64,000 nucleotides of DNA from NCBI GenBank assembly GCA_030280995.1, contig JASXTE010000015.1:5939001-6003000 (forward strand). The letters run 5' to 3'. The stretch comes from Hemileia vastatrix. Lineage: Eukaryota; Basidiomycota; Pucciniomycetes; Pucciniales; Zaghouaniaceae. The translations under genes were made by a program, and so were the position numbers. Shown one piece after another: positions 12,134 to 24,218 of this stretch; within the stretch, counting starts at the first letter, position 1; every line of letters starts with the position of its first letter. The notes beneath the pieces were generated by a model. That model had not been told where the DNA came from. It did not search any database and saw nothing but the letters and a program-made list of their open reading frames with translations.

Positions 12134-13398
12134 TAAAGGTAGACTCTTACAGTTGCCTTGCTGTAAGCAGAATCAGAAGGAATTGGATAAACTGTAGAAA
12201 CCCTGTCTATCTAAGTAAAATAAGGGTTGCTCAAATAACTAAGCTTACTAGTCAACTTGAATTGATTTAAAATATTGATGAAACTCTGATTTTATGAAAC
12301 ATTATTGAGATTTAGAAGTAGCAACTGTTGGAAAAGAAATACTGATGACAACAATTAAGGTGTACCAGTGAAAGATCTGAAAAGATAGACTTATATATTT
12401 TTATAAAGATTTTATTTTAATGAGTTAAAAATAAAACATGTCCCTGAGATAGTGAAATTTCCAATGATACCCTATATGTGATAAAAATATAATTGTTGTA
12501 TTTTATTTCATTAGTTTTATGAAAAATATAAATGTTATAAGGGTATTATAATTTTATTTAATTTTGTTGAGTAATGAAAAATATGAAGGTGATTGTTAAT
12601 TTTCCCCCAAAAGACTTTCAATATCAAAAATAAAAGACAAAAAACATGTATCCAACTAATATTCTCTCCTCTATCTGATTCTCCTACTTTAGAACTTTTC
12701 AACAATACCCTACATGCATATGATCTACAATAAACTATTGATCTAACAAGCATAATAAATTCTAAACAAATTTTACCACAAAAGCCAAAATTTGCACTGG
12801 TGATCAGACTTTTCTACAGTGACCAAGCTTTGCACGGTTGATCAGACTGTTCTACAGTGACCAAACTTTACCACAGTGCCCAGACTTTTCTGCAGTGACC
12901 AAACTTTGCACTGGTGATCAGACTTTTCTACAGTGACCAAACTTTGCACTGGTGATCCGACTTTCCCATTGTGAGCAAATTTTTCCACAATGAGCTCTTT
13001 TTGCCATAATAAGCTAATTTTGCCAGAGTGAGCTAAATTTGCCACAGTGAGTTAATCTTGTCACCATGAAAGAATTTTTCCAGTACACTTCGCTTTTGCA
13101 CCAGAAAATCACCGGAGCAAACCGGAGTGCACCGCAGAACTGGAGCTCAGTGGCCATTCCATCAGCACACCATATCCACCAAAAATACTATAAGTCACTA
13201 AATCAAGTAAAACACTAAGAAAATAGTAAAATATGATAAAAAATCATCAAGACATAAAAGATAGAAAAAAATCTAGGCTATCCAATAATAATAATCATTT
13301 TCATCAAAAATTCCATATATCCAGCCTTATAATGAAGAAAATCGCTACTAATCTTCAAAAATAAATCTAAGTGGCATACCCAGATGTGGAATGCCACA
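12134..13398 (-). repeat. 5' LTR of element B
   Basis: Colinear with 2412-3607. It ends on the plus strand in the same GTGGAATGCCACA. It holds a 19-bp tandem array (about 12765-13080) that is longer than in the 3' LTR. The divergence between the two LTRs seen by eye argues for an old insertion. Confidence 0.88.
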
Positions 13399-14152
13399 AC
13401 TTACCCATAAGCTCTGTTGCATGCCCTCCAATAACTCTGAGGTTTCCCCCAGTATTAGTTATAATTGGCAAGCCCATAATTGTTACTATCTCTAAAGAAA
13501 TCAAATTAATTTGAGACCCTGAATCAACAAAGGCCTTTACCTCTTTACCATTATAAGTTAACATCAGGTAACCCAGGGGAGCAGAAAAATGTGTTTCAAC
13601 ATCCTCCCCAAGCTTCTCAGCATTTTCAAAAATATATTCCACCTCTCTAGCGGAAACCCATCTCCTCACCAGATCCTTCTTTTGCTTCTCTTCAAGGGCT
13701 GGACTAATGGTGAATAGTTCTCCTAAAGATAAGGGAATCTGAAGTTTATTCACCCTATTTATAACATCGTGCATAGCATTCTCTTGACCAGATACTACTG
13801 ACTGCTCATACTGGAATATTGATTTAACAACCTTGGCACTGGGCATCTCTTGAGGACCCAAATTTCCATCTTCACCACCCATAATAACATCTTCACTACT
13901 GATAACCCTAGCTCCATAACCAGCTTCTTTCTCTAATCCTGATACATTGCTAGTCCTTCTTACCTCCTGTATTGGGATCGGACCGCTAAAACATGGTCTT
14001 GGTAGTGAAACCAAAGGTATGTCCTCCTCAGAATCTGAATCATCTTCTGGCATATGCTCACCATTTAAATCAAACTTGCCATAACTAGGAGGCCCCATAT
14101 CAGCCATCCCCTTCTGCATTCTATAAATTTTGCCTTTAGAGTAAGTTCTCAA
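13399..14152 (-). pseudogene. acidic linker and N-terminal half of the element C protease
   Basis: The frame from 14152 down encodes MADMGPPSYGKFDLNGE, an acidic linker, then PLGYLMLTYNGKEVKAFVDS and GSQINLIS. The DSG triad of an aspartic protease is intact. The frame runs into LTR sequence at 13398 just after the IGGHATELMGK motif, so the protease is cut by element B and resumes at 2411. Confidence 0.8.
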
Positions 14153-14189
14153 CTTTTTAATTGCCTTTCTTACTTACCTCTTTCTCTTT

Positions 14190-15442
14190 ACCTTATCAGC
14201 TTTACCAGTGATTTTACCATCACCATTTTTTCCACCCTTGGCATTATCATTATCATCCTTCAATTCTTCAAACTGGGCTCTTCTTTCAGCGGCCATATTC
14301 CTTCTAACCAAATCAGAAGGTGCTTGTCAATAGCTGGGCTTGATGAAAGATACATTAGGAAATTTATAAACTTTACCATCAAATAACACTCTCACAGAAT
14401 CCAAGTCTTTATCAAGAGTAAAACATACTCCAGCTCTGTGCCCCCTCCTAATACAATAGGAGCACACCTTTGGCTCATCATTGCCACCATTACCATTCCC
14501 ATTCCTGCCATTTCCAGAGAAGCGGTTACCATTCCCATTTCCATTAAGATTTTGACGTTCATATCTCCTTGATTGATAAGAAGTAGATGTTGACAAATAA
14601 GGGATTGGGGCCTTATTGGCCTTCTGAGTCTCTTGGACAATTATCATTAATTGCTTCATCAAATCGGCCAAGGGATCAACCATCTTATTTTCCACATTGC
14701 CTTCAACATTTGCATCCAGGTAGTCCTATTTGAGCCTTCTTGGCCTCTTGAGCTTTGACCATGATATTCTTTTTTTCAGCCAAAACTTCACTAACCTTGC
14801 TGACATACTGAGTGCAAGACTCCTGATACTTGTCCAACGCCAATAATTTAAGATGAGCCTGGATATTCTCCTTAATAATCTCTAAAGCCAGCAGTTTTTT
14901 TTGCCATTGGGTAGTTCCTTCATCAAATCCTTTCTTGAGAGATCCTTAAAGAAGCCCATTCAAATATCCCTACTACAAGCTGAACAGAACAGATCCTTAG
15001 CTTGATTTTCATGCACCAATTTGTCCACCTGAATAAGATATTGGACCACTTCATAAAATTGAACACATAGCTTCTTGAAATCAACCATGGAAGAAACACC
15101 ACCCTTTTCCTGCCAATCACCAACAAATTTATTAAGGTCCAGCATAGTAAAACTTACTCCCAATCTATCAACCATAGCTTTAGATAGCTTCACCCAATCC
15201 TTATCCTTGAAATCCTGCATGGCAATGACTACTTTCTCCACCTCCCTATCAGAAATAAAAAATCTAACCTGCTTCACCATATCCTCATGAGAAGCACCAT
15301 CAACAGCAGCTGCAGCTTCATACCTTCTAATAAACCATTTAGCCTACTCCCTATAAAACTTTGAGCCATCCCAAGAAACAATCCTGACTGAAGGAATAAG
15401 AGGAAGAGAAGAACCAGAAGCAGAAGCAGAAGCAGAAGACAT
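14190..15442 (-). pseudogene. gag of element C
   Basis: The ATG is at 15442-15440. Pieces cover the capsid-like region (FKDKDWVKLSKAMVDRLG), the C-terminal lobe, the NGNGNGNRFSGNGRN stretch and an intact CCHC knuckle CSYCIRRGHRAGVC. Frameshifts near 14950 and 14710 and a stop near 15350 break it. It is closely related to 10670-11963. Confidence 0.78.
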
Positions 15443-15597
15443 CCCAATAAAGTAAGAAAGCATTTAAAAGGTTAAAAATAAGCAAGCCTCTTGCAGGCTA
15501 ATAAAATAAAATTGTTTAGAATTACAAAGAATTAGCTTCATTCAGTCTAAGAAAGTCCTAGATCCAAATAAGTCCTAGAAATAGCTAGAGATTTAGA

Positions 15598-15615
15598 ACC
15601 TGACATTGGGCACCA
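15598..15615 (-). other. primer-binding site of element C
   Basis: Minus strand TGGTGCCCAATGTCAGGT lies four bases inside the LTR. Confidence 0.6.
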
Positions 15616-15619
15616 AAAA

Positions 15620-16848
15620 TGTAGGTAGACTTTTACAGTTGCCTTGCTGTAAGTAGAATCTGAAGGAGTTGGATAAACTGAAGAAAACCCTGTCCTTCTA
15701 AGTAAAATAAGGGTTGTTCAAATAACAAAGATCTCTAGTCTACTTATTTTGATTGTAATATATATATAAAACTCTGATTTATATAAACACTTATTGAGAT
15801 TCAGAAAAAAACAGCTGTTGAGAAAGAAATACTGATTACAACAATTAAGGTGTACCAGTGAAAGATCTTTAAAGAATGACTTTTATGTTTTTATAAGATT
15901 TTACTTTTAATGAGATAAAAATAAAAACTAGTCCCTGAGATGGAGACCTTTCCAATGACACCCTATATGTGATGAAAATATAATTGTTGTGTTGTATTTC
16001 AAAAGCTTTATGAAAAATATAAATGTTATAAGGGTATTATAATTTTATTTAATTTTTTTGAGAAATGAAAAATATGAATGTGGCTGTTAATTATTAAAAA
16101 AGACCCTTATTATCAAAACCAAAGTGACAAAAGCATGTAGAAGACTAATATCCCCCCCTTTCTATCTGATTCTCTTACTCCAGACCTTTCCAACAATATC
16201 CTACATGCATAGGATCTACAATAAACTATTGATCTAATAAGCATAATAAATTATAACCAAATTTTGCCACAATAGCCAAATTTTTCCACAGTCACCAAAC
16301 TTTAATACAGTGTCCAAACTTTGGTACAGTGACCAAGCTTTGGCACAATGACCAAACTTTGGCACAGTGACAAAACTTTAACCCAGTGACCAGACTTTCC
16401 CATTGTGAGCAAATTTTGCCACAATGATCTAGTTTTGCCATAATGAGCTAATTTTGCCAGAGTGAGTTAAATTTGCCACAGAGAGATAACTTTGCCACCA
16501 TGACCAAACTTTGATACAATGACAGAATTTCTCCAGCACACTTCGCATTTTCACAGGAAAATCACCCGAGAAAAATGGAGCACACCAGAGCACTGGAGTT
16601 CAGTGGCCATTCCATCAGCCAACCATATCCACCAATAATACTATAAGTCACTAAATCAAGTAAAACACTAAGAAAACAGTAAAATATGATAAAAAACCAT
16701 CAAGACATAAAAGATAGATAAAAATCTGGGCTATCCAATGATAGTAATCATCTTCCAAAATTCCAAATATCCAGCCTTATAATCTAGAAAATTGCTACTT
16801 ATCTTAAAAAATTAGCCTAAGTGGCATACCCAGATGTGGAGTGCCACA
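15620..16848 (-). repeat. 5' LTR of element C
   Basis: Starts TGTAGGTAG and ends GAGTGCCACA on the plus strand. Contains the 19-bp array at about 16253-16535. Its outer edge cuts a copia RT at 16849, so C inserted into an older copia element. Confidence 0.85.
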
Positions 16849-18023
16849 ATGGCAGCTTATTTGAACTCAAAAATTGATGAAGATGTGTGGCTTGAAATAC
16901 CTGAGAGGTTATATGAAGAACAACAACAAAGAAACAAGGCTTTAAAATTGAAGAAAGCTCTATATGGTACAAAACAGACAGCGCGATGTTGTTGAAAACA
17001 CCTGTCATCAAAACTCTGTGCACTTGGGTATATTCCTAGTTTTTATGATTCTAGTTTATATATTATTAGTAGTAGTAATGATAGAAGTATTGTTTGGATT
17101 CATGTTGATGATGGTATAGTTACTGGTAGCTCTGAGACAGTCTTGAAAAATTTAGCACACAACCTTGAAGGCATTTTGAAAATTAAGTGGTCTGATTCAG
17201 TTACTTCTATTGTTAGGGTAGATATTAGGCATATAGAGAATGGTTTTGCTCTTAGTCAAAGTGCATTAGTTTCTATAATTCTGAAAGAACACAGCCCTTC
17301 TCACAACCTCTACTTGACTACTCTCCCAAGCCATCCAGAAAATGGCACTATTAAACTTACAAATCAGCTCAACCAATGAATCTACCTCAGAATCCTTGGT
17401 TCCATTAGCTATCTTGCTTTTGGGACCAGAACAGACATTGCATATAGTGTCAACTTCCTATTGTTTTTTGCTCAAAATCCCCAACCTGAACACTGGGTTG
17501 CTGTCCATCATCTTTTAGGATATCTGGAAGCTACAAAGGATCTCTGGCTCTTAATCAAACCTCATTACATGTCTATTCTGATGCTAACTGGACTGGTCCA
17601 AAAGATCGTGCAAATCATGGATATGTTATCCTATACCATGAGGTACCTATCAACTGGAGTGCAAAAAGACAAGCACTTGTTGTACTTTCCTCACAACATT
17701 CTGAGACAATGGCCCTCAGCAATGCGACACAGACTGGAATCTGGATTCAGTATCACTTAGAGGATGTAATACGTGCTAAAGTCAAACTTAAACTTTTTTG
17801 TTATAATAAATCCTCAGTCCATGTTGCAGAGGATTTGCCTTCTAACAAACATTCCATGCACATGAGGTGAGATTTCTATTATGTGAACAAAATACTGTAT
17901 GATGGACTGGCTTCTCTCACCTGGATTTCTACTCACAACAATATTGCTGACATTATGACTAAAACCATAGGGAGGAATAAGCTCTTGGAAACCTTTCCAT
18001 TATTACAGCTCAAATCTTTGTAG
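16849..18023 (+). pseudogene. Ty1/copia RT and RNase H remnant
   Basis: Begins inside the RT with DEDVWLEIPE, then LKKALYGTKQTAR and a diverged IHVDDGIVTGSS carrying the catalytic Asp pair. It continues through RISYLAFGTRTDIAYSVNFL-like sequence into the copia RNase H, which is in another frame (DANWTGPKDRANHGYVI), with NKHSMHMR and NIADIMTKTIG near the end. Integrase and gag are missing because element C interrupts it at 16848. Several stops and at least one frameshift make it inactive. Confidence 0.85.
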
Positions 18024-18051
18024 ACTGGGTATTTTGTGTGGTTGAGGGCGG

Positions 18052-18268
18052 TGTTGTTATGGAGTGTTACAATGCTTAAGAAGCATTGAGAAACTAGGAG
18101 AATATTCTAGAACTATGTGTATATAGATATATAAGTGTTTGCTAAGAGTAATGAAAACTTGATAGTCTCCACTATATGCTCCAATTGTGCTTAATTAATA
18201 TGAGATTATAAATTCATGATGCCTTGCAAATGACACGATTTTTGTGTTCACGTTTTCTTTCATCAACA
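18052..18268 (+). repeat. 3' LTR of the first copia remnant
   Basis: Starts TGTTG after a purine-rich GGTTGAGGGCGG and ends CAACA, giving a 5-bp inverted end and a length of 217 bp, normal for copia. The 18269-18540 stretch after it shows no recognised feature. Confidence 0.65.
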
Positions 18269-18540
18269 AAATATTTTGTTATAGCTTAGCCATGAATATA
18301 ATAAAGAGCTTTTGTAGCCTTACTTTTTAACCTCTCTTTCTTCATAAGCCTCCTCATTTCATTAGTAGTTTGAGCTCTTCCCAATTTGTGCTGTACATAT
18401 ATAATTACAAGGTTGGTGAAGATAACTGGGTTTTTTAAGCTGAACTTTTGAGAGTTTTTTTTGCTCTCCAGATGGTCTCTCACCACCCTTTGGCTGGGTG
18501 TCTTGGATGAATTTTTAGACAATATAGCTCAACATGACCA

Positions 18541-19129
18541 GATATTAGTCAAGCTCTTAATGCTCTATATAAATACAATTCAAATTACTCACCCTATCAC
18601 TGGAAGCTTGCTCAGAAACTCTTACAGTATGTAATTACAAATCAAACAACCGGGATCAAGTATCTACGTAATACAAGTAATGTTGATTTTTGGCCTATAG
18701 TGACTCTGATTATGCTAATTTCAAGGCCACTAGATGTTCAGTAACTTGCTTTGTGATCATGCTCAATGGAAGTCTTATATCCTGGCAAAGGAGACTGCAA
18801 ATAGTGGTAACTCTTTTGGTCACTGAATCTTAATACATTGCAATGTGTGAATGCGCAATATCCCTGGTCTGGCTCTCAGAAATTTTTTTCTCTCTCAACA
18901 TTGATAGGGTCACTCCACAAATTCTTAGCCTAATAAAGGAACCAGATCTATTTTGTGATAATAATTGGGTCATCTTCTTTTCAAAGGAAACTCAAATCAA
19001 TGAGAGCTCAAAACATATTGATGTTCATTATCATTGGCTGCAACAGAAAGTTAAATGTAATGAAATAAGAATTGTGTATTGTTCCACTATTGACATGCTG
19101 GCCAATATGTTCACCAAACAACAACCATG
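18541..19129 (+). pseudogene. second Ty1/copia RNase H remnant
   Basis: Encodes YSDSDYANFKATRCSVTCFV, then a 95-codon open stretch (18843-19127) with ECAISLVWLSEIF, KHIDVHYHWL and DMLANMFTK, all landmarks of the copia RNase H end. Stops lie upstream. It is a separate element from the one ending at 18268, since the RNase H domain is repeated. Confidence 0.85.
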
Positions 19130-19188
19130 AATTTGTTTTGATAGTGATAAAAAGCGTTTGAATCTAATCATGTCTGATGCAGAGGGGG

Positions 19189-19427
19189 TGTTGAAGGAGA
19201 CTGGTTGTTAGGCACTAATGTTCTTGGGTATTCTGCACGTTCTTAACACAATGATTGATATATATACTGAGTATTGATTTAAGATGTGATCAGTTAGTTA
19301 GGGTGTATAATGATAATATGAGATTATATATAGTGAATGCTGTTATCTCAATTTCTCTATCCAATCTTATATTTTTCCATTAATGAAAACTGATTGATCA
19401 TTTTTTATATTATTCTTATCTTTAACA
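19189..19427 (+). repeat. 3' LTR of the second copia remnant
   Basis: Follows AGAGGGGG, begins TGTTGAAGG and ends CTTTAACA, giving matching ends of about 8 bp with mismatches. Confidence 0.55.
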
Positions 19428-19489
19428 TATTATATTGATATTTGTATTGAAACCCATTTAAACCTTTCAATCACTGGGGACAGGTGATT

Positions 19490-20178
19490 GAATACATTAC
19501 AGTCAACAGGGTTTTACTATAACTGACAAATCTCTTTATAATAACTTAAAGGTTATTTGAAGGGGTTCCAATACTATTTAGCAGCATGTGACTCTTGCCA
19601 GAGGAACAGGGTTATTCCAAAAACAATGCCTCTAAATCTGCTAAAAATTTCCAATTATCCATAGAAATAACTCTCTAATGACCTGATATTGGACTTACCC
19701 ATGTTACAAGAAAAGGATGCTATCCTCACAGACATTGACTGCTGAAATAAGATGGAAAACTTTTTCCCCACTACTAAAAATATTAAATCAGAGGGTATTG
19801 TGGATTCAATGGTGGCCCACAACTGAAAATTAAATTAATTTTTAGAAAGTATAGTATCAGATAGGTGAAGTACTTTTAATTCTAAGCTGTTATAATCAAT
19901 GTATGAGAAACTGAACATTAAGCTCATCATTTCAACAGCATGGAGTCCACAGACTGATGGTGAGTTACACATCTTTCAGTAGCATGTCAAATGTCTCAGT
20001 TAGCAAGAAGTGCAACAAAGTGGTTTCCAAGAAGTATGGTTATGGAAGCACAACAAAGGGTTCATCAAAAGCACAGAAAAGTCAGACTATCTGTGTACAT
20101 TTTTTTTAAAAAATATGGATATAAGAGCCACAACAAGTAAAAGATATAGAAAATTACATACTGGACTATAAGACAAAG
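19490..20178 (+). pseudogene. gypsy integrase remnant of element K
   Basis: Broken frames show a zinc-finger end (AACDSCQRNRVIPK-like), LLKISNYP, DLPMLQEKDAILTDID and STAWSPQTDGE of a Ty3/gypsy integrase core. From 19985 to 20178 the sequence matches 56180-56385. The remainder of K continues after the solo LTR at 21680 and after the Harbinger element at 28001. Confidence 0.75.
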
Positions 20179-21679
20179 TGTCAGCTTTAATATCCCCAGG
20201 ACTGAGTAAAAAGTGCTTATAAGTTATTTTAAACACATGAACTATACATGGGAACAATAAATGAAAGTACACAAACAGTATACATAAGTAAAATTATGAT
20301 AATACACAAAAAAATGCCATTATAACACCTTATATACATGCATATATCCACCTTTTATAGGTCTTATGTACTTAATATTAAGTTGGAATATGTTAAGGTA
20401 ATCTTAAGAACCTTAAGTATAAGGCTACATAACTTTTAAGTACACTTAAAGCTGTTATATTCATTGTTTTACGCAAAAAACAAGAAATGCGCTTTATTTC
20501 ACTTAAAAGTTGACTATATGCGCTATAAAATTGAGAAATTGAAAATGCTCTTTGACAGATCAATTGAGCTCATTTAGGACTATTGATTTGACTATTTAAA
20601 TGCATAAAAATAACACTTTTCAAATTTGGTGTTTTTTATGCCAGAAATTGCTTCTGTGTACTGGCCACATAATGCCTGCTTTTTTCCCATGTGAATAGCT
20701 TCATTTTTAGCAAAGTTAGCTTTTTCACACTATAATTACCCCACATTCTACGCCCACTGTGGGGAAACACACTAAAATAGGCGACAGGCGCTTATTTAGT
20801 GTCCTAGCTTAATTAATAGTGCATTGACCTTGTTTATATGCACTAATTTCATTATTAACCTCATTCTTGGCATCTTATTTCATCACCACACTTAAATTTG
20901 CCTAATTTTAGTCAGGGATTTACCCGTGCAAGCGCCTGCCAAGGACTGCATGTAGTTACCCCACATCTCACGCTCTGTTTTAAGTTTTTTGGTGGTTTCT
21001 CAGTCAATTTTAGTTATTTTTGGATGGGAATTTCACATAGTATAATGTCAGGATTAGCCCCTCAATTTCTACAGTAAATCCCCCTTATTATTAAGCTATT
21101 ATTAACCTTAAAAAGTCTCCTTTAGTCTTTTATATTATTTTTTTATACGCATATACTCTCTTTTTGTCTTTTTGTTTAATTTTGATGGATTTCCCTTATT
21201 ATTACACGATTTTGGTGGTTGTTACTTGTCTAATTATGTCATGGATCACTAGGGATGTTGATGGGCAGGTATATTAGTGGTTTTGAGGCATCTTTAACTG
21301 TGTATTGGATGGTATATCAAGGGATTTATTGGGGAACTCAGTGTGTATAAAAGGAGGAGGTTTTTGGGTTTTGTTTCTACATTCTTTATCATTTACAATT
21401 TAACCAATATAACCAAACAAATTACAATACATATCAATTAGTAATTTTATAAGACTTTTGAATAGTATCTGAATTATAAAATCTATTTTTATACCAACTA
21501 CAAAGATTGTAAGCCATATATAAAAATAGTGAGAATTATATTACTGAGACCTTTAATTTTAATTATATTTTACTACTCATTGGATTTATACTACAGTATT
21601 CATATAGGACCATTTAAATCTTCTAGACAACTGACCATTTAAGCTAGTTCAAGTCCTTGTACTTGACCTTAGCCTGACA
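20179..21679 (+). mobile_element. 1.5 kb solo LTR with target duplication CAAAG
   Basis: Starts TGTCAGC and ends CCTGACA. CAAAG flanks it on both sides (20174-20178 and 21680-21684). The paralogous locus near 56375-56390 runs straight through without it, which confirms both edges. A TATAAAA box lies at 21346-21352. It contains no coding sequence. Orientation is taken from the TATA box. Confidence 0.88.
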
Positions 21680-21822
21680 CAAAGGGTATGGTATGTACTT
21701 GTGAAATTCATGGATAGTGCTAAACACAGGCTATGCAGTTAGGAAGCAGAAACAAGTAATGGTACAAAATTCATGCTTAGGTAAGAGAAATATCTCTTGG
21801 ATAAAAGCTATGCTCTCCCATT

Positions 21823-21990
21823 AGGGGGTGTCAGTTCTGGCAAATCCGCACTTAAATTAAGTGCGGATTTCAAACCAAATCAGCACTTACAAATCAGCAC
21901 TTAAATTTTGCAAAAAAGTCACTTATTTCAAAAAAGGGTGTCAGTTATGACCTCAAATCAGCACTTTTTTCCCGTTTTTTTTCACAACCA
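21823..21990 (+). repeat. left TIR and subterminal repeats of the Harbinger element
   Basis: After the TIR comes a palindrome with 12-bp arms and a 5-bp centre. AAATCAGCACTT-type repeats follow at about 21880-21970. At 21937 a second copy of the terminal motif appears (GGGTGTCAGTTATGACCT). GTCACTTATTTCA here is mirrored at the right end. These are candidate transposase or ORF1 binding sites. Confidence 0.75.
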
Positions 21991-22193
21991 AATTTTGGCC
22001 ACAAAACATCCCTTCCTTTCTTACCCCATCCCTGTAACATGTGACACACTGACCTTCCTCGCTACCTACCCATCAATCCTTGGCACACACCCCTTCCTGA
22101 CATTTTCAATATTTTGACCAGGCATGTTTACATTCTTTTTTACCTATTTCTTCTACTTTTTAATCTTTTTTATTGTTATGTGCCAGTTTCATA

Positions 22194-23508
22194 ATGCCTC
22201 CCAGACATTCCAAATCTCAAAAGGTAACTCAAAAATATGCTTCGTCACAAAAGTCTCCTCGTAAAGCAAGCCCTACACCTGAAAAATCAAAGTCAGGTTC
22301 AGGTCAGCTTAAAAAGGATGATTATCTCATCATAATCAACTTCCTTATAAAAAAATCAAATTTTGAAGCATGTTTTGGATGTGAAAAGTCCACTCGTATT
22401 GGACGTCCACCTTCTTCAAAGGTTAATGGCTACTTGTTGATGGCCAATGAAGTAAGGAAGAAAACAAGGGGGAGAATCGATATCAATCCTAAACAAATGA
22501 AGGAGAGATTTAAGAGTTACCATTCAAAATATAAAAAGACTCATCATGCTGCAAATGAAACTGGCTTTGGTATTGACAATGATGATTTGGAGATTGGAAT
22601 TACTACTGTTTCCAAAAATCTCAATGTCATGTGTCCTTTCTATGAGGAAATGGATAATCTTTTTGGATCCCGAGTTGATGTAAACCCTTGGTTTCTACAC
22701 GATACTACTAAGCATATACCCTCTGGATCCAAACCTTCCTATAATCTACCCAAAACACCTTTACTTGAACGAGATCAATCCCCTCCACCTTCTAACCATA
22801 GTTCAGCTGAAGATGATCACAACTATCAAGCAGAACAATTATATCGCAGCAGATCTGAATCCTCAGAGGCCCAAAACTTAAATGTATGTTTACTTTTTGT
22901 TTTTTCTTCAATTCTTCTCTGAATTTCTCTTTCATTCTAGTCTCCTCCTACTCAAACTCAATCTCCATTAAATAATCTCAATTCCCAAAATGTGAATCCC
23001 ACTTTAGAAGCTGCTTTAGATGAACTTCCTGAAGCTTCTTGTTCAAACTCCAAACTAAAGCGTCGAGCCTCAACTTCAATGAACTTGAACCATCTATTAA
23101 AACGTGGTAATACTTCAACAAGCTCATTTGGCTCCCTTGAGGATTATTTTGAAAAAAAAGATATAAGTAGGTTTCATTTACTATATATCTTAATCATTAA
23201 CTCATTTATTTATTTATTTCAATTTAATTTTCTCAGCAAAATCAACTATTGCGAATAATGCCCTTGACTTTGAGAAGATGAAGTTTGATCATATGCTAAG
23301 GAAAGATCAGAAAGCCTTAGATTTGGAAGAAAAAAAATTTGAGGCAGAGCAGATGGAAAGAGTAAATGACCGTCAATATCAAAGAGAAATGGCTTCTTGT
23401 GAATTGGAAAAACAAGAGAGTTTTAAAAAAAAAGATTTCATTATGGAATGTGTTAAAAATGGCCAATCTTATGAGGACATTAAAAAATTACTTGACCTTT
23501 TCAATTGA
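22194..23508 (+). CDS. Harbinger ORF1, spliced DNA-binding-type protein
   Basis: Three exons are predicted: 22194-22883, 22941-23166 and 23237-23508. The introns are 57 and 70 bp with GTATGT..CTAG and GTAGGT..CTCAG ends, and the phases join to a 395-aa protein. The ATG at 22194 is used because the open frame upstream begins without one. Residues 1-50 are basic and Ser/Lys-rich. Residues 50-170 look like the SANT/trihelix-type domain found in rust-fungus Harbinger ORF1 proteins (KQMKERFKSYHSKYKKTH, then MCPFYEEMDNLFG). A Pro/Ser-rich middle follows, then a Lys/Glu-rich probable coiled coil. Harbinger ORF1 proteins generally help the transposase bind DNA and enter the nucleus. The family assignment is from memory, not a search. 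Confidence 0.75.
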
Positions 23509-24218
23509 TAAATTGTTTTTCTAGTCAATTTAATTTTGTTTGATTTCTTTTTGGTAATATTTTCTTATATTCTGACTTATAAAAGGTCTTGAATATAGTA
23601 CGTTATTTTTGAAATTTTTTTGAAAATATCATACATTTGTTCTATCTTTACATTCAAGTCAATAAGTTTGCTTATACTTAAAATTTGAAAATATAATAAA
23701 AAATTTCTATCTTTACTTTCATGTCAATAAGTTTGCTTATCTAAATACTTCTAAGTCAATAAAATTCAATATCTCTTTTTCAAATTTGGCAATACCCTCC
23801 CCTGCATTTTATTGAAACAAGGGGTGGGTACCACCAAATTTTTCTAAGTCATCAATTTCACATGTCAGATTTAAAAAATTGGCAATACCCTCCCCTGAAT
23901 TTTATTGAAGTAAAGGGTGAAAGTCATCAAAATTTAATATAATTACATAAATTAATTAATATATAAATAAGATATGTCAAATGTACTACTTTTAAAGTAA
24001 TGACAATTACTCTAGCCAAAATGCAGACCAAATCGAGAAACAAAAGTTTGGGACTTTCCACAGGTATAAGCTAGAGGAACCCCATGAAACAAATTAATGT
24101 TATCATGATTACCTTTTATACAACACAAGGTCGTTGGCCCATTACTTTAATTTCATAAATTGAAATATCATATTTATTTATTATAAATTTATGGAAGAAT
24201 ATTAAATATTTGGTGACT
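23509..24218. other. AT-rich spacer inside the Harbinger element
   Basis: Between the convergent ORF1 and dioxygenase genes. A 30-bp segment (GGCAATACCCTCCCCTG core) occurs twice, near 23787 and 23881, and another pair centred on TCAATAAGTTTGCTTAT near 23655 and 23725. No gene is seen. It probably holds the 3' ends of both genes. Confidence 0.5.

Larger units (their letters stand above)
2412..13398 (-). mobile_element. Ty3/gypsy element B, near full length, inserted in element C
   Basis: The element has LTRs of about 1.2 kb at both ends in the same orientation, a primer-binding site next to the right LTR, a polypurine tract next to the left LTR, and gag then RT, RNase H and integrase in order on the minus strand. 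It is non-autonomous: the protease is deleted near 9986, the RT catalytic pair is lost, gag has a frameshift near 11648, and stops are scattered. Only the integrase is still open over 254 codons. The 2.2 kb between integrase and the 3' LTR is non-coding and repeat-rich. The flanks at 2411 and 13399 carry the two halves of one protease, so B inserted into a sister element. Confidence 0.85.

Noticed and set aside
18286..18522. 78-codon basic minus-strand open stretch between the copia remnants
   Set aside because: No recognised motif, no upstream signal, and it lies between two retroelement ends.
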